Source: Delphinapterus leucas (lineage: Eukaryota > Chordata > Mammalia > Artiodactyla > Monodontidae). Taken from it: a stretch of 64,000 nt of DNA. A program made the translations under genes and the position numbers. This document shows positions 53,909 through 64,000 of this stretch, piece after piece (positions within the stretch are counted from its first letter, which is position 1; every line of letters begins with the position of its first letter). The stretch spans positions 67,022,193 to 67,086,192 of the forward strand of contig NW_022098057.1 of the NCBI RefSeq assembly GCF_002288925.2. Direction: 5' to 3'. The notes beneath the pieces were generated by a model. That model had not been told where the DNA came from. It saw only the letters and a list, made by a program, of their open reading frames with translations, and did no database searches.

Positions 53909-55895
53909 ATCCAGAAAAGGTTTGTTCTGTTTTCTTCATCTGTTTCCTGTTCACTTTAAATACCTGCTCCCATAGTCTCTGGTTTAAGGATAACACATCA
54001 TTTGGTTTTTGTTAAATGACTGAGCCCCAAACTGGGACTTTTCCTTCGAAAAGAGTGAACCTTCCTTCCGAGTTAGAGATTGTAGATTATAAATGCCTCG
54101 TGAGGCATTGCTACCCTCTGCCCCACCCCTAATCCTGGTGCCAGCCCCAAGCTTTTTTCACATCTTAGGAAAATCAGAAACACGTCCAAAGATAGCTGGG
54201 TCCAAAGAAACTGGAAGTTTAGTCAAGTCATCAGTTCATCATCCAACTATCACGTTTTCTTTTCTGAATCCATTTAACATCTCTTCTTACTGTTTCAAAA
54301 CCACTTGTGCCCAATGGAGGTCTATGAGCTGTTTCTGAAAGGTCATAGAGACCCAGAGGCACTGGGGCAGTACAGCATCATATTGTCTTTACTAAGTATT
54401 TATGAACATTTGAGGACTATTGCTATTTTTTTTAATACCACTCAGCACCCCCTGTAAACTTTTTTTTTTTAACTGAAATGTGCTTTTTTTTAGTTGCCCC
54501 ACACTAGCTGAGGGACAAGATAAACGGTTTTTACAAATCTTGCTATTTCTTTTGTTGTAAGCATGCTGTTGAAGATATGCGTCGTTACTTCGCACAGTTA
54601 CCTTTACAAGGAGTCCCAGGAAATATTCCTGTCTGACTTCACCCTCCAGAATCTTTTGTGGGGCTCCTGAACAACGGGACAGTTTCTATATACAGGCACT
54701 GGGAATTATGTAACTGACCACAATGTTTCCCTTTTATTGTAGAATTGACTACTGAAAAGCTCAGAGTCAAACTTATGACTGACTTTCTATAGCAAGTGTG
54801 TTAGTTTTATAATAGGCATTTTTAACTTAAACTTATTTCTAACTCAATTTTGCACACTTATCCCTGTTTGGCATTCATTTTTAATCTCTTCTTTTCCTTT
54901 ATGTTTTTTTGCCCAGTGTATGAAAGGAGTCTTAAATTCTTTCTGGAACAATATGGAGAGTAAATAAGCAAATAACTAAGAGCTAGTCTACATTCCAGCT
55001 CTCCTCTAACTCAGCATTCATTGCAGTAAAGATGAATTTTGTCTCTTTGGCTACTTTTTTCTCCTTTTACCTTCCTCTCCTTTAGCTGGGTCTCTTAGTA
55101 CTCAGCCTTTAATCTTTTCCTGCATTGTTTAGCATTTTTGATGTTACAACATTATCATTATTGTTATTGTCGTTGTCATTATTATGTTTTGAGAGTCGAC
55201 TACTGGCCAGAACACAGTATATATGTCTACTTCAAAAACAGTTCCTATTCAAAAGAACATAGATGAATATAAATTTTAAGTATGCTAATAGAATAGTCTT
55301 GTAACTTTCAGAGAGCAAAACGTGCTATGAATTCCACGTTTTCTCAGGCATATGGTGACAAATAACAAGATAAAACAGACTATTTTGAAACCATCAGCAG
55401 TGAGGCTCCTCTTACTGATGAAGTATCAGTAATCCCAGTTGACTTTATCAACCCTATCTGTGAGTACACTTGGCAGTGCTGGAGCTAGGTTTACAAAATT
55501 TCCCTCTGAGTACCACTATGCCAAGCAGTCTATCATGGTGTGTCATGGTGCATGCCTAAAAAAAAACCTCTCAGCTTCAAATTGGCATCGATTTTTATGC
55601 TAAGAAGTTTATTCTCTAGCACTTCGCTGACATCTGTCTAATGGCAGCAAGATGATAAGTATGATGGTGGGGGATACATTTAGAAACTGGGGTCAGGGCA
55701 ATCCTGACCATAAGTAGACCTGTGGGTAAAAATATTTTTAAATATCCTTCATTCTTCTTGACAGTCATTTTGTTCCTTCAGAGAAGAGGTATAGTTCAAA
55801 GAATATGTGAGCCACAGATAATTCAGTAGCAATGAACTCAGAGATGGAATGAAATTTTACTAGACTGAAACAGCTGATTTCTTGATTACTTTACC
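53909..55895. other. Unique sequence, no feature seen
   Basis: 55155-55190 has an ATTATTGTTATTG run with a weak MIR/L2 look. Otherwise nothing is recognised. Confidence 0.35.
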
Positions 55896-55899
55896 CAAT

Positions 55900-56060
55900 T
55901 AATTTTCCAACCTAGAAGTCTTTGATTATCTTTGATTCTTCCCCCTTACTTCCAACCTATAATCATTGGTAAACACTGTTCAGTTTGCCACCTGCCTTAC
56001 ATCTTTTGAACCTATCCAGCTTCTTGGACTCAACTGCTGCTTCCTTCATTCAGGAAATGG
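55900..56060 (+). repeat. Weak L2 LINE fragment
   Basis: TCCAACCTAGAAGTCTTTGATTATCTTTGATTCTTCC and TACATCTTTTGAACCTATCCAGC recall the L2 ORF2 stretch around CTTGGAGTCATCCTTGACTC. Low similarity. Confidence 0.45.
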
Positions 56061-57850
56061 GTTCAAATCATATCTTGGTAGTTTGTTTGCACTCCCCAAT
56101 TCTAATCCAGCTTCTTCTCTTGAGAAAAACAGCTACTGGGGCTAGGAGGAATTGAGTCTTGGACCCTGGGAGAATCCAGACAGGGTATCTGGAACCAGTT
56201 TTCTCTTTCAGGGGCCAAAGCCAACGAGTTCCAGGAAGAGATTCTGAATGTGACAGATCTTAGGCCCTTGATAGAAGGCTGATATGAGCCCCATGTCAGC
56301 TTGCTTAAATTCTTTAGTTTTCAAGAAATCCAGGAGGAGATGAATGGGTGAACCAAGTTCTCCCACGCTTTAGTTGGGAATATGCAGGGAATCTGGGAAA
56401 CAAGGTGGCTTCCTCATGCTATCTCCTGAGGGACTGGGAGTCATCCTGCTACTGCACTGCTGGCCTGTAGGGATATGAAAGACTTTACCTTCTGCCACTT
56501 ATAGACTTACTGCTACTTAGAGTGCTCCAACTACCATACCTGAGTCACAATTTTAGGGGGACTCAACAGCCAGAGATAGGAAGATCAAATAGATCTGCTA
56601 AAAGAGACTAGAAACAATTTAACAACAAGAAAGATCATAAGCACACATAAGCAGATTGAGGTATAGCAGAAGAACCCAATTCTTTTTATTTAAAACATTG
56701 TTTTATTTTAGAGTCAGTTTTTAGCTATATGTCAAATTAATATCTTGGAAGATAAGGTGGAAGAAATATCTCAAAGCCGTGATGGAAAAAAGACCTAGTG
56801 GATGCATCTAGGAGAACAAATATGTGAATAACCACTGTTTCTGAGAGATAAAAAGATAAAAGAATAAAAGATAAAAAGGATCGCCTGAAAGAGAGACAGT
56901 CATTAAAAAGTTCTCATATTGCATAAATACTTGAATTGCAGATTGAGAGGATGCACCAACTTCTGGGCAGATTTGATGAGAAAGATATATTCCTGGGCAT
57001 AGGTTGACAAAACTCTAAATTCTACGAAACAGAGAAACCTCTTAATCATGGGAATAAAGAATAAACAACCATGGGCATATAGAGAAAACATTTTTGTTTC
57101 TGCAGAGTTAGGGCTATCTACATTTTACTGAAACTTGAGACTTGCATTAAGAAACAAGGCTGGAAGTTAATTTATGACTAGTTAGGTATTAAGAATTCCA
57201 GAGATACTTACCTCTGCAGAGGTAAGAGTTATATAGTTACATTTCAAGGGGGATGACCCCAGGCTCAGGGACAAATCCATAGGTTGCTAAACTGAATGCT
57301 CTGGTCTTATCTTCTCCATGGAGAGATTTACCTACATTCCAAAGGGTTAGAGTAAGAACATGTAAGAGATGTTCTGAATGCTGGAGAAAACAGACTAACC
57401 TGGGCTCTGGTTTGGGGGCCAGGGTCTGGACTGTGTGTCCAGGGGGTAGTGGATTAGATCCCGTAATGGAGCTCAGGCTGTGTGCAGCGGGAGGACATGA
57501 AGGGACTAGACTAGTCTCCTGACGGAGAAAAACGGTGTGCCGTGCAATGTCCTCCAGTCCTTCTGCTCTCACCAAGTCTCGAGCAAAGGTCCTACAGTCA
57601 TGAATATGATTGAGTCCTCGTGGTAAATGTCTATAAAACTGAGGTCAGTGTACTAATTATCATAAACACTGGACAGAGGTTACACATAAATTGAGGCAAC
57701 ATTGTGAAAAAAGAACAGGAATTTACTGAAAAAGTGAGGACGGTGTTGGACTCACCTGGACTGTGAAATGAGACATTTGATTGAAATTTGATTTAAGCTG
57801 GGAGGCTCTAGTTACATGTGAGTTATGTTACTGACTCCAAGGATATCATA
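56061..57850. other. Unique sequence, no feature seen
   Basis: A 112-codon minus frame at 57237-57575 is unmatched and not called. Nothing else is recognised. Confidence 0.35.
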
Positions 57851-57854
57851 GTTG

Positions 57855-57990
57855 AGTATGGAGACAGTAGGTGATTCACAACACGGTGTAAGTGCTTGGA
57901 AAGTAGAAGGGAAGAAGTGGGGGAGCCAGGGAGTATCTCTCTAAAGTGGTGACACTTGAGTTGGTTTGAAGGGTTTGGGGAGATAGAAAA
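57855..57990 (-). repeat. Weak L2 LINE fragment
   Basis: AAGTGGTGACACTTGAGTTGGTTTGAAGGGTT resembles the complement of the L2 stretch around AAATGTCACC. The surrounding sequence is too diverged to extend. Confidence 0.4.
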
Positions 57991-58669
57991 AGTAGTTATG
58001 TATTGCAAGAGAAATTGAATCACATGCTTCCCCTTGGGGAAATTTAATTGTCCCTTGTATTTTATTTAGGCAGTGAGTGGTCAAAAAGTACTTATTAAGC
58101 CTTTACAAACAATTGAAAACTATTATGAGCAGGTGACAAGCTGTCATTTTCTTTATGGGTTTAATAATCTAATGGAGAAAATGAGGAATGACATAAAATG
58201 TGTTATAACTACATACAAATAGAGAAATTTAAAGTACATAGGAAGGGAAAAAGAGGGATCAGAAATAGAATTACTATTTTTGTATTATCAAGAGTACAAC
58301 TTCTAATTTCTGGGCTTCTCTTCAAGTATCTTTTGAGCACCTGGCTTTGCTTGACTTTTCCTCTGGGGATAGAGCATTCTCCTTGTGTCTTTCTTATCTG
58401 TGAACAGATCTGAAGCTACAGGACCTGGAAGAGAATGATTAATGGTTTTGTTGTTCTTTCTGCTTAGACCAGTTTGAATTTCCATTTTGGAGCTGCAGGA
58501 TGTAGTTTCTGACCTTTTCTAAGTTTTAGTATCTTCCTATGAAAAGAAATTATTTCATCTATGTGTGTCTGAGGAATCATCTTTTCCACCATCAATTCAA
58601 AAATTTAGCTTTAAAAATATTCTAAAGTACAGTTTAACATATAAACCCCAGGTCTTCATCATATACCAT

Positions 58670-58845
58670 AGGTTCCAGGTCAGTACTTTTTACACGTTAA
58701 TGGACGCATGAATTGCCTGGTAAAACACAGATTCAGTTTCAGTAGATCTGGAGGGAGGCTTCAGATTCTGTATTTCTTAAGCTCCCTGGTGACGTGGATG
58801 CTGCTGCTCTGTGAACCACATCTACTGTAAGACTGTGTGGATGAG
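58670..58845. repeat. MER5A-type hAT element
   Basis: GGACGCATGAATTGCCTGGTAAAACACAGATTC, TTTCAGTAGATCTGGAGGGAGGC, GTATTTCTTAAGCTCCCTGGTGACGTGGATGCTGCTGCTCTGTGAACCACA follow the MER5A order. Non-autonomous, ancient. Confidence 0.85.
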
Positions 58846-59465
58846 ATACGCAGACCTACATGCTGGAAGATGCCTTGAGATTTAGGGCAGAATTCTTGGT
58901 CCCCTCTTTTTCCTGTAGTCAGTTTGATAAACTCTGATATCAAACAAAACTTGTTTTCTTTGCTTAAAGGCAGAGAAGAAGTTTTTCATTTCAGGACCTT
59001 TGTCTACACCCCCATTTTCAGCTGCCCTGATGTTCAGAGAGTTTTGTTAAAAGAAACAAACTCCAGCCATTTTCAGAGATTTTCTTTTGTTGGAGTCCTT
59101 TAATGGAGATTAGATAGCTGCATCATCAAGGGAGCTGCTATATGTCACACACATCTCAAACAGTCACTCCAAATAAGACTTACATAAGAAAGAAAACTAT
59201 GCCTTTTTCACCTCACAAATTCCAAACTCACATATTAAGAAAAGGTGGTATGTTGATGAAGGTTGCGGTTAGACGTTTTTATGAGATAGAAGACTTGTCC
59301 CTATTACTGCCATTAAGTGGAAGATTTTTTGTGGAGTATCTTCTTCTATATACTTGCCGATACAACATTTATTTTGTGCTCCTTTTGGACTTGGGATAGC
59401 CCTCTATGTCTAGCATACATTGATTGGGAAAATACCAACAATTATATATATTCTCTGTGCCATTC
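58846..59465. other. Unique sequence, no feature seen
   Basis: No repeat or gene recognised. Confidence 0.4.
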
Positions 59466-59469
59466 AGTC

Positions 59470-59605
59470 AGCCACCTAAGCATTTATTGGGTCCCGATTA
59501 TGTTCCAGGCAACACGGTAAGCAATTGATACAACGGTGAGAGAAACAGGCTCTACACAATGGGTATTTACAGTCTAGTTGGTGAGCCAGAGCAAATGTCT
59601 TAAAA
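59470..59605 (-). repeat. L2 LINE 3' tip
   Basis: AAGCATTTATTGGGTCCCGATTATGTTCCAGGCAACACGG, then TACAACGGTGAGAGAAACAGG and TTACAGTCTAGTTGGTGAG: complementary L2 end. Confidence 0.88.
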
Positions 59606-60365
59606 ATGTCAATATTAACATTTAATGGCAATTGTAATCAGTGGTTTATTTGCTCTCCTTTTGTATTTATCACAACTCCTTTGGCTGAGTTCCCTGTTGA
59701 TAGTAAGAGGAAGAGAAGTCTATTAGTAAGCTAACAGAAATACTGATAGCCCAAGCTGATTCACTAAATCTTTTTGAAAGTGATCTCTACAGTCACTGAG
59801 CCTTAGGTTTTCCTTCCTGGAAACAATGCCTCAGGCAGAACAGGTGGGGCATTGTGGATAATCCTGACCATGACAACCTCAGAAGCTCTCAGCCTCCTTA
59901 AGTCTCTTCTATTTACAGTGCTAGTCCATTCTTCTGTCAACTGTGCTTTGTGCACTTGGTAAATCCTTCCCAAGCACCCCCTGTGAGCTTCCCCCAAAGC
60001 GAAGGTAGCTAGTCCACATGTTATCCTGCCCTTAGTTCCTGTTGATTTTATTTGTATGTTGCATTTTCATTATTAATACTGTAGAGGGGTCCCTGGACCG
60101 GGATGGTGACCTCAGACATAATTCAGTCTTGGCTGGGCTCTGTGCGCCCCTGGCTATTGGTCCTTGACCAGCTTGTCTCTTAAGGTTTCAAAAATGTTAA
60201 CTTCTTTTCCTTAGCTTGTCTGTTTTTCTCAATGTCTCCCTTAAATTCACTGTTTAAACTCATTCTTTTTTGTATTAACTAAACGTAATACATTTTAATT
60301 TCCCAACCCAGAATTTCCTTAACATCTTCCTATTAATTCTGTTCCTCTACTTACAGTAAATTCAA
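59606..60365. other. Unique sequence, no feature seen
   Basis: No repeat or gene recognised. Confidence 0.4.
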
Positions 60366-60369
60366 TGTG

Positions 60370-60735
60370 CTATGAGAGTGATATTTAAAAGGAGACTTGA
60401 TAGATAGCATAAGCTGGCCAAGGCAGAGGTAGGACAGGTAAGGGCTCTGCATGTTTTCCCCGAGGTGAGCGGGAACCCTTCCACTGAAGAACTTGGGAAA
60501 GAATAGTGTGGCTGGAGCACAGAGAACCAGGGCATTTGGGCTGAGATGACCTGGTAAGTAAGTGAGATCATGAGGTCTCATTAAGGGTTTTACATTTTGT
60601 GCCATAAGCAAAGGGAAGACATTAAAGGGCTTTAAGCAAGGATTTAAGGGGAATTCTGTGGGATATTTTTTCCGTGTGTATGCATTCATGGGGCATGTGG
60701 TGACAAATTGGATTTGCATTTCAAAATAGGAAAAA
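60370..60735 (-). repeat. L2 LINE fragment
   Basis: AATAGTGTGGCTGGAGCACAGAG, GAGATCATGAGGTCTCATTAAGGGTTTTACATTTTGTGCCATAAG and ATTAAAGGGCTTTAAGCAAGGATTTAAGGGG follow the complement of L2 in order. The 134-codon minus-strand frame 60351-60755 is therefore L2 debris; its start and end do not match any L2 reading-frame boundary. Confidence 0.82.
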
Positions 60736-63700
60736 GCTGATGTTTCCTGAGACAAAGGAAGTACAGGTTATGACCTGATGGCTGTTTCATCGCCACTGTG
60801 ATGGTTTTCACATTGTTGAATCAGAGAGAATTTTCTTAGAGAGACCCCAGAATACTCACTTGATGCTGATTGAAGCCATTCTAACTGAGGAGAAATTGCA
60901 CTGACCCAAGTCCCCTCTATCACATATCCTTTCCTAAGAGATAGTTTTGATGACATTAAGATGAGAAGTCACTTGAAGCGACAGTGGGAACCAAGGCAGA
61001 GAAAAGGAGAAAGGGGCTCCACCCACTTCACAAATATTGATGACAGTGTGTCAATATATCCCCTTATCTGAACATTTACATGAAAAAAGATCATAATTGC
61101 TCAGAAGCACTCATTAAGCACCCACCAAATGCAAAGCACACACGTTAAATGGCTTGGCATCAAGGAGCATTTAGTCCATTGTTATCTGGTAGAGGAGGCA
61201 CATAAAAAGAAGCCTGTTACCTCCTGAGCGTTTGTTGTTTGGTGATGGTAGAGGGAGTATTCATTTTGTTCTTCCAATTCAGGATTCTTGGCTTGGGTCT
61301 TAACTATGTCCCACAGACTGAGACTAAATGTTTTGCCCTTTGATGACTTTCCTTTCTCATCCAAATCGCCTTGTCCATGGAATTGCAAACCATAAATCTA
61401 TCCCCCAAATATAGGGATCTCTCTCTCTCTCATATATTTATGTATATATATAAATGAAATATTCATGGATTTGTTGCCTTTCTGAAATCAACCTTGTGCC
61501 TTTTGTATTTTCTAAGGCCAAAAACAGTAGATTTGTTTTAGCCTCACATGCTTTATGTGCTTATATCCTGAGGAATCAATTACTTAGTTACTAATACTCA
61601 TTTATTAGATAAGCTGGTATGGATCATAAGGTCCTCAGGAGAGCTCTTCCTCATTACCAGTACTCCAGTTGGGTTAGCAAGGAACAGCCCTACAGATGTG
61701 GCTTATGCGCCTTAGATGCCCGAGGGATATACAGTTTGGAAAAAGGTTCTAAATATCAAGGATAATCTTGAATGGTTTTTAACTACTTTTGATTACAGAA
61801 TGCTAAGCAGCCAGTAAAACTGCCACATTAAAAAAAAAAAAGAAAGAAAAGAAATTGTTGCCTTTCTGAGACCACTATTCAAATCATCTTATGATCTGTG
61901 ATTTCAAGGAAGACAGGCCTAGTTTATTTCCAAGGGTGTAAACTGTAAACTCTGAGCTAAGGTTGTCAGAGGCAGCTTCTCCAAGAATACAGCTGATAAA
62001 TGCAGAGTCTACCACCATAGTGCTGTCATTCCACAAGCCCACAGGTTCAACGTAAACAGGATGGTTTGGGAAGTCAAGCAAGTGAAGCCTGGGAACAAAC
62101 AAATTAACAAGACACACTCATGGGCGTGTGGGCACTCACAGCATTTGTCATATAGACTTCTAAGAAGGAGCAGGAAGGCTGCTTTTTATCTGAGTACCAA
62201 TGTGTCTTTGAAACCAGGAAAAAATGCTTCCATTCCTAGGCTAAAGAGAAACTGGACAGAGGTTTCAGAGAAAGAGTAAGAGTGTATTGTTCCCTTGAAA
62301 TCTTTCGGTTTTGATGATACTGTAATCTTTGTCTTATGACTTGTGTTTTTACTCCCACTTGTGATAGCTATCATATAGCAGGGGTTACAGGAGAGCAAAA
62401 CTTCCCAGTTTCCTAATAACTGACTGCACTGCCCCTCCTTGCTTACCAACAGTTGAATGAACAGTTATATCCGTTGAGCAATGAGTACGTGTGCATAAAT
62501 GGTTTGAATGAGCATTTTCCATTTCTGTAAAGACAAACCCCCCAAATCTGTTTGAAATTACTGTTGTTAGGACTGGAGATACCTAGCCTCTGAATTCTCA
62601 TTTTTAGCTGTGCTCCAAGTAGATAGATTCTGAATCACTGACAAATGTGAGCTCATGAAGACCATGATAATCTGCTAAACCTACACAAACTGGGTCCCTA
62701 TTTTGCTAATAAGTATTTCAGTTCTCTTGTAATTAGCAACTTTTTAGTTGTATATACTAACTCTAATTAAGTGACATATTTGGGATGAATTCTTTTGCTT
62801 CTGAAAAATCCGTAAGAAAAGTTAACTGTAGGTTGGAGAAGTAGGTAATGAAAGGAAAAAAAAAAAAAACCACAAAAGCAAAACTTGGACACCAAAAGAA
62901 AGAAAGCCTGTGTTGCATTTAATATTTGTAAAGCAGATTCCGTATGGAGACTGCTTATTACAGCTAACTCACTTTGATTTCTAGAGTTTATCACATCATT
63001 TGTATATGCCACGATTAACACATTGGTGTTCTGGTGGATGTTCATTTGAGTAGCTGTGAAACTTGACTATTAAAAAAAGAAAACAACTAAAAAATTCATA
63101 ACGAGATCTAAAAAAAATACATGAAAGGAAGATTATTACTACCAATTTCATTAACTCTGTTTTCTTTTTTAAACCTAAAGATGAAAATAAAAGCAATATG
63201 GCACTCATACAGCATCTCTCAGGAATACTTTTTGTTCCTCAGAAAATTAATTTGCAACCGATTGAATTAAAATGGAAAGGCCCCAAGCAAATAGGTTCTT
63301 GTGGCAAAATCAGAGATGAAAAGCTTACAGGGAGAAAATAAACACCTACTAGTGCCTTTTTATTCTTGATTTCCAAAGCACACTGAAGGTGTCAGTTAAT
63401 AATAAACCAAAAATTGCTCATATATTTTAAAAGAAAATCATTCAGTTCTTCAGTTTATATCTTAGCTGCTGACAAATACTATATTGGCAGTATATTTTAT
63501 CTATTTATATAGTCAATGAATGGTGTTTCTGTAACTTCCTTAAGCACCTCTCTAAGGCGTTTTCTAGAATACATGCTGTTCCACTATGCTGTGGGTGGGG
63601 CTATTTTGCAGCATAACCTTCATCTCCTTTGGTTTGCCAGATAGAAAAATATAGTCTCAAATAATATAGATGAGTGAATGAAGTGGGCTAGGTAGGAGGG

Positions 63701-63764
63701 AAGAATTGATTATGTTGAAGTAACCAACCTCAAATTTTGAAACTAGAGTAGTTTAATGGGGAAC
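60736..63764. other. Mostly unique sequence with small repeats
   Basis: 61105-61170 is a weak L2 3' tip (minus). 61418-61460 is a TC/TA simple run. A-runs lie at 61830-61841 and 62856-62869. No gene recognised. Confidence 0.4.
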
Positions 63765-64000
63765 TTTTTTTGAAATAGATCTTTATTGGAGTATAATTGC
63801 TTCACAATACTGTGTTAGTTTCTTTTGCACAACAAAGTGAGTCAGCCACATGCATACATATGTCCCCATATCCCCTCCCGCTTGAGCCTCCCTCCCCCCC
63901 CCCCCCCCTATCCTATCCGTCTAGGTCATCATCACAAAGCACCGAGCTGATCTCCCTGTGCTATGCGGCTGCTTCCCACCAGCCAACTATTTTACATTCG
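63765..64000 (-). mobile_element. L1 LINE 3' UTR, continues beyond the window
   Basis: GATCTTTATTGGAGTATAATTGC, ACAAAGTGAGTCAGCCACATGC, a C-run at 63893-63908, then CAAAGCACCGAGCTGATCTCCCTGTGCTATGCGGCTGCTTCCCACC. This is a young cetartiodactyl L1 3' UTR in antisense. The rest of the element lies past base 64000, so its length and coding state are unknown. Confidence 0.95.

Noticed and set aside
60351..60755. 134-codon minus-strand open frame, the longest in the window
   Set aside because: It lies over an L2 fragment and shows no domain; length is in the range expected by chance in 64 kb.

Overview
The window is nuclear genomic DNA from a mammal, almost certainly a cetacean. The key evidence is a set of tRNA-derived SINEs of the CHR family, which is restricted to whales, hippos and ruminants. 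Three of them (1006-1248, 29531-29767, 29843-30079) are the short form of about 205-214 bases that is typical of cetaceans, with intact target-site duplications. The other interspersed repeats fit a cetartiodactyl genome: MIR, L2, L1, MER5-type and Tigger elements, and retroviral LTRs. I found no host protein-coding exon, tRNA, rRNA or other RNA gene. The longest open frames are short and most lie in repeats or antisense to them. The window therefore reads as a gene desert or the inside of a large intron.

Layout. 1-5235: MIR fragments, two SINEs, an L2 piece, a small palindromic transposon, and a quiet stretch holding a perfect RFX-type X-box (4870-4882). 5236-8775: a SINE, two MIRs, an internally deleted Tigger flanked by TA, and an L1 reduced to under 1 kb but retaining its 5' start, the first codons of ORF2 and its 3' end. 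8776-14836: mostly unique sequence with MIR, an unassigned ancient repeat and one SINE. 14837-15459: a candidate solo LTR on the minus strand with a roughly 70-base tandem repeat that forms G/C-rich hairpins. 15860-22960: ancient repeats, another LTR-like piece, about 1 kb of L2, MIR and a SINE. 25055-25766: a degenerate 36-base minisatellite with a higher-order 354-base period, an inverted left edge and a (CA)19 right edge. 26500-30080: AT-rich unique DNA, then two young SINEs facing each other.

31926-35800 is the most layered part: an L1 3' end, a TA/CA microsatellite, and then a nest in which a plus-strand LTR sits inside a minus-strand LTR, which in turn interrupts what looks like a minus-strand L1 5' UTR. 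A fourth LTR follows at once. 36150-41310 holds an L2 interrupted by another L2, a short L1 with clean duplications, a near-identical 38-base minisatellite and a MIR split by an L2. 46003-49805 has a long-form SINE and an old L1 split by another SINE. The rest is unique DNA with scattered L2, MER5-type and SINE copies, ending in a young L1 3' end that runs off the window.

Because many insertions are nested or carry clear duplications, the window gives a relative timeline: L2/MIR/MER5/Tigger first, then old L1 and LTRs, then long SINEs, and last the short SINEs. Repeat family names are recognised from memory of consensus sequences, without a database search, and older calls are approximate at their edges.
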